A DNA stretch of 64,000 nucleotides, from NCBI RefSeq assembly GCF_050633125.1, contig NZ_JBOEFX010000110.1:1-64000 (forward strand), written 5' to 3'. Position numbers and translations under genes: made by a program. The stretch's first letter is position 1, and the number at the start of each line of letters is the position of its first letter. Source of the DNA: Lewinella sp050633125. Lineage in GTDB: Bacteria; Bacteroidota; Bacteroidia; Chitinophagales; Saprospiraceae. Shown here in pieces: positions 59,274 through 64,000 of the stretch. The notes under the pieces are model-generated. The model was not told where the DNA came from and searched no databases. It was given only the letters and a program-made list of their open reading frames with translations.

Positions 59274-59944
59274 AGCCAGGAGCGTTTAAAGTGACCGCCA
59301 TTGAAGAGGTATACCAGTAGGAGAATGATGAAAGTAGTAATAAAAAGCACGATAGAGTAGCTGTTGGCTGCTGTGTAGTTCATGGATTCTACCTCGTCGT
59401 ATACAGCAATGGCAGCTACTTTTGTTTCTCCGGGAATATTGCCACCAATCATCAGTACTACGCCGAATTCCCCGATTGTATGGGCAAAAGCCAGTACGAT
59501 GCCAGTAAGTAATGAAGGTTTTATATTGGGTAATAGCACCCGCCGAAGAGTTGTCCATCGTGATTTCCCCAATACGTAAGCAGCCTCTTTCAAGGAGGGC
59601 GATAAATTACTGAGTCCAGATTGGATGGGGTGTACCATAAAAGGCAAACTGTATAGCATCGACGCCAACACTAGTCCTTCAAAGGAAAATACCAGCCGTA
59701 AGCCCAGGTGTTTATCTATCCAGCCGCCAAAGCCATTGGCAGGACTAAAGGCTACCAATAAATAAAAACCAAGCACCGTTGGCGGTAATACCAATGGCAT
59801 ACTCACCAATGCTTCTATGATTGGCTTGATACGATTTCTCGAATAAGCCAGCCAGTAGGCCAGCGGGATAGACACCACCAAAAGTAGGAAAGTGGTAATC
59901 AATGCTAGCCTAAATGTAAGTAATAGTGGTGTCCAGTCAATCAT
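59270..59944 (-). CDS. modB: Molybdate ABC transporter permease
   Basis: A 224-residue inner-membrane permease with about five to six membrane helices. The EAA-type cytoplasmic loop SLKEAAYVLGKSRWTTLRRV couples to the ATPase, and the ModB-specific AFAHTIGEFGVVLMIGGN motif is complete. It overlaps both neighbours by four bases (ModA stop/ModB start and ModB stop/ModC start). The length is typical for the family. Confidence 0.93.
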   Translation of the reverse strand: MIDWTPLLLTFRLALITTFLLLVVSIPLAYWLAYSRNRIKPIIEALVSMPLVLPPTVLGFYLLVAFSPANGFGGWIDKHLGLRLVFSFEGLVLASMLYSLPFMVHPIQSGLSNLSPSLKEAAYVLGKSRWTTLRRVLLPNIKPSLLTGIVLAFAHTIGEFGVVLMIGGNIPGETKVAAIAVYDEVESMNYTAANSYSIVLFITTFIILLLVYLFNGGHFKRSWL

Positions 59945-60732
59945 TGCAGCTGCATATTATCAGGTACCAAATAACCATACTTTGCCATAATAGCTTTTGC
60001 TTCTGCGGTAAACAAGAAATCAGCAAATTGCCGTGCTTGCTTTACTTTTTCTTCGTCCCCCATTAGTACAACTACGCCTTGTGCTATCGGTTCGTAACTC
60101 TCATTAGGCAATGTCAGCCATCGACCTTTGTTCGTCACTATAGGAGCTTCAACGACAGATCGTGCGGTAAACCCAATTTCAGCAGCTTGTGATATGATAA
60201 ACTGATTTGTCTGAGCGATACTCTCTCCAAATACCAACTTTGGTTGTACGGCGTCTGTGAGTTGGTAATAAGCAAGGACTTGTGCGGCCGCCATTCCATA
60301 GGGTGCTGTTTTGGGGTTGGCCATGGCAATATGGCGAACTTCTTCTTTGGTAAGTGCCATCGTAGAAGGATCTAATGCTGCTTTTTGGGTCCAAAGAACC
60401 AGTTGCCCATAAGCATAAACGCGTACCGGGCCATCCGTCAATTGTGCATCGACCAAAGCTTGTGGGTATTTCAAATCAGCAGATACAAATACATCAAAAG
60501 GTGCTCCTTCCGTTATTTGGGCGGTTAATTTCCCTGAGGAACTGATGATGCTTTCGCATGCAATATCCGTAGTTGCTGTAAATGCTTGGGTTAGAGCTTC
60601 CATTGCAAACTGCATATTTGCAGCGGTGGCAATGTGCAGTTTCTCCCTTGGTTTGCTTCCACAACTGGCAAGCAATACCAGGGTTAGTAAAATCAATAAC
60701 TTTTCTGAAAGAAAAAGTTGTTTGCGCTTCAT
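59941..60732 (-). CDS. modA: Molybdate-binding lipoprotein
   Basis: A solute-binding protein of about 263 residues with a lipobox LLASCGS. The conserved start of the mature protein is HIATAANMQFAMEALTQAF, followed by IISSSGKLTAQITEGAPFDVFVSAD, the oxyanion-binding Ser/Thr pattern of ModA. I start at ATG 60732 (MKRKQLFLSEK); the TTG at 60759 lies upstream of an exact TACTTTTG -7 box (60737-60744). It heads the modABC operon. No molybdoenzyme or cofactor-synthesis gene is nearby to show which enzyme uses the metal. Confidence 0.92.
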   Translation of the reverse strand: MKRKQLFLSEKLLILLTLVLLASCGSKPREKLHIATAANMQFAMEALTQAFTATTDIACESIISSSGKLTAQITEGAPFDVFVSADLKYPQALVDAQLTDGPVRVYAYGQLVLWTQKAALDPSTMALTKEEVRHIAMANPKTAPYGMAAAQVLAYYQLTDAVQPKLVFGESIAQTNQFIISQAAEIGFTARSVVEAPIVTNKGRWLTLPNESYEPIAQGVVVLMGDEEKVKQARQFADFLFTAEAKAIMAKYGYLVPDNMQLQ

Positions 60733-60736
60733 CTTA

Positions 60737-60744
60737 CAAAAGTA
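60737..60744 (-). promoter_or_regulatory. Bacteroidota -7 box (TACTTTTG) before modA
   Basis: An exact TAnnTTTG match ending 4 bases before the modA ATG (60732), as for the helicase gene. This predicts a leaderless modABC transcript. No ModE-like operator is recognised. Confidence 0.5.
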
Positions 60745-60924
60745 AGGCTTGTTGGGCAAACTACATTTGGTATGAAAATGAAATGTAGGTAAGTACCAGT
60801 CGTGAATTCCTATGCCCTAGTTATACCCGGCACTAAGTGGAAATGTCCCAAACCATTTAGTAACGGGGATATAGGCTTAGGGGTTAGCAAAAGGACGCGA
60901 AGCTGCCTATGCCTAAATACACTC

Positions 60925-62346
60925 TTAATACTCAAACTCCAAGGTCTCCGTAGGATAACCGAATAGACATTTTTCTTTGATGATCGCCGCTACTTTAGCA
61001 GGCACCATGTTTTCCCAACCAGAAGCACCTTCTCTGATCTTTTTGAGAATATCTTTCGAGAAAATGTGCAGATGTTCAGCATGGAAACCTTTAACATCCA
61101 CGATTTGCTGATTGTCAAGCAAGTGGCGGTACAAAAACTTAAGGCCTTCGGGGACAGGGAGAGTCTCTGCGGTCATTAGTTCGGCATTGCCTTCCTGCAT
61201 ATATGGGTAAACGTAGATACGAACGTTTCGCGCGAATAACTCCCCAAAAGCAGCCAGTAGACGCGTCTCCATATTTTGGTAGTACTGGTTGTTGAGCATA
61301 TCTAGCAAAGGCCTTACTCCGAGCACCAACCCCAGTTGCTTTACTTTGTAATCGGCAAGGTAACTGACCAGCTTCTGGTGTTCCTCACAGTCAGATATAA
61401 TAACGGTTTGCCCCAATGCACATAGTAATTCTGCCCGGTCCAGGAAATCTTTTTCATCCAGCTCACCATCTTCTGCTCTAAGGTTGTCAAGGGTGATCTC
61501 CGTCATTAAAAAGGTCCGGCTAGCCTCTACTTTGGGGTGGTTTCTAAACTGCTGGTTAGAGGTTTTGATCATGTCGAGGTTGACCAAAGTAGGAGGTCTG
61601 TAACTGCCTCTTACGACCAACACATCTTTTTTGTATAAAAACTCTGAGGCATGGATACTCTGGCCATCAGGGTTGAAAATAGCCACCTCCGTTAGGCCAT
61701 GCCTCACGAGCCATAGGCAGATAAGGCGATTGTCGATATGATCGAATTCCGGGCCGGTCAAGCGAACCATATCAATTTTTATCCGGCCTTCCAGGCCGTC
61801 CAGCAGCGATTGAAGCATCTCCTCGGGCTGCTCGTAATAATTAAAACAAGCATAAATCAGATTAACCCCCAATACACCAATGGCTTGCTGCTGTAATTGA
61901 TTGTCATTGTCGAGCATTCGCACGTGCAGAATCAGCTCGTTAGGCTCTTGGTCTGGTTTTAGCTGAAAACGCAAACCTAACCAACCATCGCCTTTGATGG
62001 TACGAGAGTAATTGATCGCTGCTACAGTATCCGCAAAAACGAAAAAATTAGTACCGGGCCGTTCATGTGTTAATCGAGTACTGATCAGATCGTATTCATG
62101 ATCGAGCATCTTGTAAAGTCGCGATTGACAAACATACCGCCCCGTAGGCTCGGTGCCGTATATATGGTCGGAGTAAATTTTATCGTATGCCGACATCGTT
62201 TTTGCAATCGTGCCAGCGGCGGCTCCCACCTGAAAAAAATAGCGGGCAACCTCTTGTCCTGCACCAATTTCAGCAAAGGTGCCGTAAACGGAGTCGTCAA
62301 GGTTAATTTCTAAGGCTTTCTGTTCGGTTTCCAGCTTCTGCCGCAT
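60925..62346 (-). CDS. Conserved protein of unknown function (FAEIGAGQEVARYF family)
   Basis: A 473-residue soluble protein. Strongly conserved-looking stretches are YGTFAEIGAGQEVARYFF, AAGTIAKTMSAYD, FFVFADTVAAINYS, GWLGLRFQ, GVNLIYACFNY and, near the end, KGFHAEHLHIFS. I recognise this as a widespread bacterial family that is often given unreliable names in databases (for example nicotinate-nucleotide adenylyltransferase), with no established function I can cite. It has no signal peptide or membrane helix. The fold looks mixed alpha/beta. A near-consensus -7 box (TATCTTTA, 62366-62373) lies 19 bp upstream of the ATG. Confidence 0.75.
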   Translation of the reverse strand: MRQKLETEQKALEINLDDSVYGTFAEIGAGQEVARYFFQVGAAAGTIAKTMSAYDKIYSDHIYGTEPTGRYVCQSRLYKMLDHEYDLISTRLTHERPGTNFFVFADTVAAINYSRTIKGDGWLGLRFQLKPDQEPNELILHVRMLDNDNQLQQQAIGVLGVNLIYACFNYYEQPEEMLQSLLDGLEGRIKIDMVRLTGPEFDHIDNRLICLWLVRHGLTEVAIFNPDGQSIHASEFLYKKDVLVVRGSYRPPTLVNLDMIKTSNQQFRNHPKVEASRTFLMTEITLDNLRAEDGELDEKDFLDRAELLCALGQTVIISDCEEHQKLVSYLADYKVKQLGLVLGVRPLLDMLNNQYYQNMETRLLAAFGELFARNVRIYVYPYMQEGNAELMTAETLPVPEGLKFLYRHLLDNQQIVDVKGFHAEHLHIFSKDILKKIREGASGWENMVPAKVAAIIKEKCLFGYPTETLEFEY

Positions 62347-62511
62347 GGGGTACTTTCTTTTGCCCTAAAGATACAGGGATTAAAGGAATTTTATTGAACC
62401 ACCAAGTGGTCGAAATAGATGATGTGATAATCTTTTTGGAAACGAAGCGTAATCAGGTGATTTTTATTTAAACAAATAATTGTATTTATTCTTCAATAAA
62501 AACAATTTGAC

Positions 62512-62519
62512 TATATTTG
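62512..62519 (+). promoter_or_regulatory. Bacteroidota -7 promoter box (TATATTTG)
   Basis: An exact TAnnTTTG match on the plus strand, 68 bp before the ATG at 62588, set in AT-rich sequence. Confidence 0.55.
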
Positions 62520-62587
62520 TTCGCCGACTTAATAATCATCTGATTTGTAAGCTTGGTTAAAGTCAAGCTAAACTAAAACCATGTTTT

Positions 62588-62959
62588 ATGACCACTCAAG
62601 AAATCGCCCAACGGCTTGTTATCTTATGCCGCCAAGGTCAAAGCGACCAAGCGTACAAAGAATTGTTTGCTGACGATGCTGTAGGCTTGGAGCCAGCGGG
62701 CTTCCCTAATGCGGAAGTAAAAGGACTTGATAATCTGTTGATAAAGTCTCAACAATTTCAAGAAATGACCGAAGAATTCCACAGCCTGGAGGTTTCTGAC
62801 CCCATTGTAGCCGGTGATCACTTCTCTGTTGTGATGACGCTCGATGCTACTATGAAAGGAAGACCTCGTGCAACGATCTCGGAAATCATCGTTTATGAAG
62901 TCACTGATGGAAAAATTACCCAAGAGCAATTTTTCTACAAAATGCCAACGCCTGCTTAA
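62588..62959 (+). CDS. NTF2/SnoaL-like small protein
   Basis: A 123-residue cone-fold protein of the NTF2-like/SnoaL superfamily. It starts with a helix (QEIAQRLVILCRQGQSDQAYKELFADDAV), then has EVKGLDNLLIKSQQF and four curved strands (HFSVVMTLDATM, ISEIIVYEVTDGKITQEQFFY). Such proteins are small-molecule-binding domains or isomerases; no catalytic Asp/His dyad is obvious here, so no reaction can be assigned. It has its own promoter box and terminator, so it is monocistronic. Confidence 0.82.
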   Translation: MTTQEIAQRLVILCRQGQSDQAYKELFADDAVGLEPAGFPNAEVKGLDNLLIKSQQFQEMTEEFHSLEVSDPIVAGDHFSVVMTLDATMKGRPRATISEIIVYEVTDGKITQEQFFYKMPTPA

Positions 62960-63011
62960 AAGTAGCCTGCTTGGCTACTGCTAAAATACGTTTTGTGTAA
63001 ATTGATTCCAT

Positions 63012-63048
63012 GCAACCCTTTTTCTGGCCGACGGAGAAGGGTTGCTTT
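63012..63048 (+). terminator. Rho-independent terminator
   Basis: A 9-bp stem GCAACCCTT/AAGGGTTGC (63012-63020 with 63037-63045) is followed by TTT, 53 bp after the NTF2-like gene. Confidence 0.85.
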
Positions 63049-63061
63049 GTTTACGAACTCC

Positions 63062-63694
63062 CTAGAGCCCTAATTCTTGACGTAAGTTTTCTTTGGCGGG
63101 CTTTTCCAATAGTTCATACATTACCTCCGTTCGATAGAGCCTGGGAGCATCCAAAAAGTAGCGCAAAACCTTCTTCCGGCCACGGCGATACAAAAAGCCC
63201 GGCACATGCTGGTATTCCTGTCTTACAGCTGCCGCGTATTGTTTGTATTCCTGGGCTGGTGCTCCCAATATCGCCAAGTCGAAATCCAGAAAAAAAGCTA
63301 AATCTCCAGTGGCTTCCACATTCAAGTGTTGAGAAGTAGCACGGATGTAGGCAGCTACTTCGGTTATTTTTGCAGGCGTTAATCCAATCTCAGTAAGGCG
63401 ATTTTCGGCCAAGAGGGCACTTTGTTCCTCATTGTCTCGGCGACGAGCTTGGTAGATGATATCATGGTACCAGATAGCCCAATAGACAATTTCTGGATCG
63501 GCCAGCAGTGCTTGATACCTATCCGCCCAGTGGAACAATACCGTTAGGTGATCCAAATTGTGATACGCGCGTTTGGGCTTGCCGTAGTGTTGGACGATTT
63601 CGTTCCACCATAGGGCTTCTTGCTTGGAAGAGACACGGTAGGGGTGTATATCCTTTTGGAAACGCAGCTGTAAATCAGTCGTTTGATTGTTCAT
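63062..63694 (-). CDS. HD-domain metal-dependent phosphohydrolase-like protein
   Basis: A 210-residue soluble HD-superfamily protein. Metal ligands are visible as His in AYHNLDHL, the HD pair in WAIWYHDIIY, and the later Asp in FFLDFDLAILG. This pattern is typical of the predicted HD phosphohydrolases (DUF4031/COG4339-like) that are widespread and poorly characterised. Substrates could be nucleotides; the sequence does not decide. It is convergent with the NTF2-like gene and 21 bp downstream of the Lrp/AsnC gene on the same strand. Confidence 0.8.
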   Translation of the reverse strand: MNNQTTDLQLRFQKDIHPYRVSSKQEALWWNEIVQHYGKPKRAYHNLDHLTVLFHWADRYQALLADPEIVYWAIWYHDIIYQARRRDNEEQSALLAENRLTEIGLTPAKITEVAAYIRATSQHLNVEATGDLAFFLDFDLAILGAPAQEYKQYAAAVRQEYQHVPGFLYRRGRKKVLRYFLDAPRLYRTEVMYELLEKPAKENLRQELGL

Positions 63695-63715
63695 GTCATT
63701 GGTTACTTGTTTTCC

Positions 63716-64000
63716 TTAAATTGGTACAGTACGATTAAACGCCGTCTCAAAAGCAATGGTCGTATTGGTTCCTTCGACCCCGGAAATGGTAAGGATTTGT
63801 TCGTAAATGATATCGCGTAAGTGACGATTGTCAGTGGCGTAAATTTTTACCATAAGGGCATATCGACCGGCAATGTTTACACATTCGACTATTTCTGGAA
63901 TTTTGGCCAGCTCGTCTTCTACGGCACGGTGCAGCTTGGCTTCTTCCAACATGATTTGGGTATAAGCCGACGTTTGGTAGCCCAGGCCCCAGGCATCTAG
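63716..64000 (-). CDS. Lrp/AsnC-family transcriptional regulator (5' partial)
   Basis: The frame is open to the right edge, so the N-terminal helix-turn-helix is outside the window. The visible 95 residues are the C-terminal effector-binding (RAM) domain. It begins LDAWGLGYQTSAYTQIML, continues IPEIVECVNIAGRYALMVKI, and ends with ISGVEGTNTTIAFETAF. Family members bind amino acids or related metabolites and form octamers on DNA. The Met at 63952 is internal. The regulated genes cannot be read from this fragment. Confidence 0.88.
   Translation of the reverse strand, partial: LDAWGLGYQTSAYTQIMLEEAKLHRAVEDELAKIPEIVECVNIAGRYALMVKIYATDNRHLRDIIYEQILTISGVEGTNTTIAFETAFNRTVPI

Noticed and set aside
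63010..63339. 109-codon plus-strand frame over the terminator and HD-domain gene
   Set aside because: It overlaps a terminator hairpin and runs antisense to the clear HD-domain coding sequence.

Overview
The window looks like chromosome of a Bacteroidota bacterium of the Saprospiria/Lewinella type. Five large exported proteins end in a type IX secretion (T9SS) C-terminal sorting domain. There is a TonB receptor/DUF4249 gene set, a DUF2723 membrane protein, a PorE-like envelope protein and several TAnnTTTG promoter boxes, which is the Bacteroidota -7 element. I see no rRNA, tRNA, CRISPR array, prophage or intact insertion sequence. One run of 17 Ns (30226-30242) marks an assembly gap.

Layout. 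1-10.7 kb: two tandem, paralogous, giant cysteine-rich adhesin-like T9SS proteins; the first is cut by the left edge. 10.7-26 kb: mostly housekeeping and envelope genes: a class V aminotransferase, a dipeptide epimerase, a DUF2723 protein, a DUF4834 small protein, an ECF sigma factor with a membrane partner, a TonB receptor/DUF4249/secreted-protein set, purN, and a PorE-like protein that ends in SPOR. 26-34 kb: a secreted zinc metalloprotease, two unknown genes at the assembly gap, a hydroxypyruvate-isomerase-like protein, lgt, and a secreted arylsulfotransferase-like protein.

34.3-53.5 kb is the most unusual part. Four caspase-domain (peptidase C14) proteins lie on the minus strand with a DEAD-box helicase and a LytS-type sensor kinase. 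Two of them pair the caspase with an nSTAND NTPase. One of these adds a duplicated C-terminal module of unknown function, the other a membrane helix and a propeller-like tail. The other two share a long middle region, and one of them carries an added C-terminal alpha/beta-hydrolase. A frameshifted nSTAND fragment sits directly behind one intact gene. A muramidase-like protein without a signal peptide lies at the downstream end. The domain combinations suggest sensor-protease-effector modules, possibly for regulated cell death or phage defence. That role is an inference from architecture.

53.7-64 kb: a helical protein of unknown function, a VanY-like lipoprotein, a delta-60 repeat T9SS protein, a complete modABC molybdate transporter with overlapping genes, a conserved protein of unknown function, an NTF2-like protein, an HD-domain protein, and an Lrp/AsnC regulator cut by the right edge.
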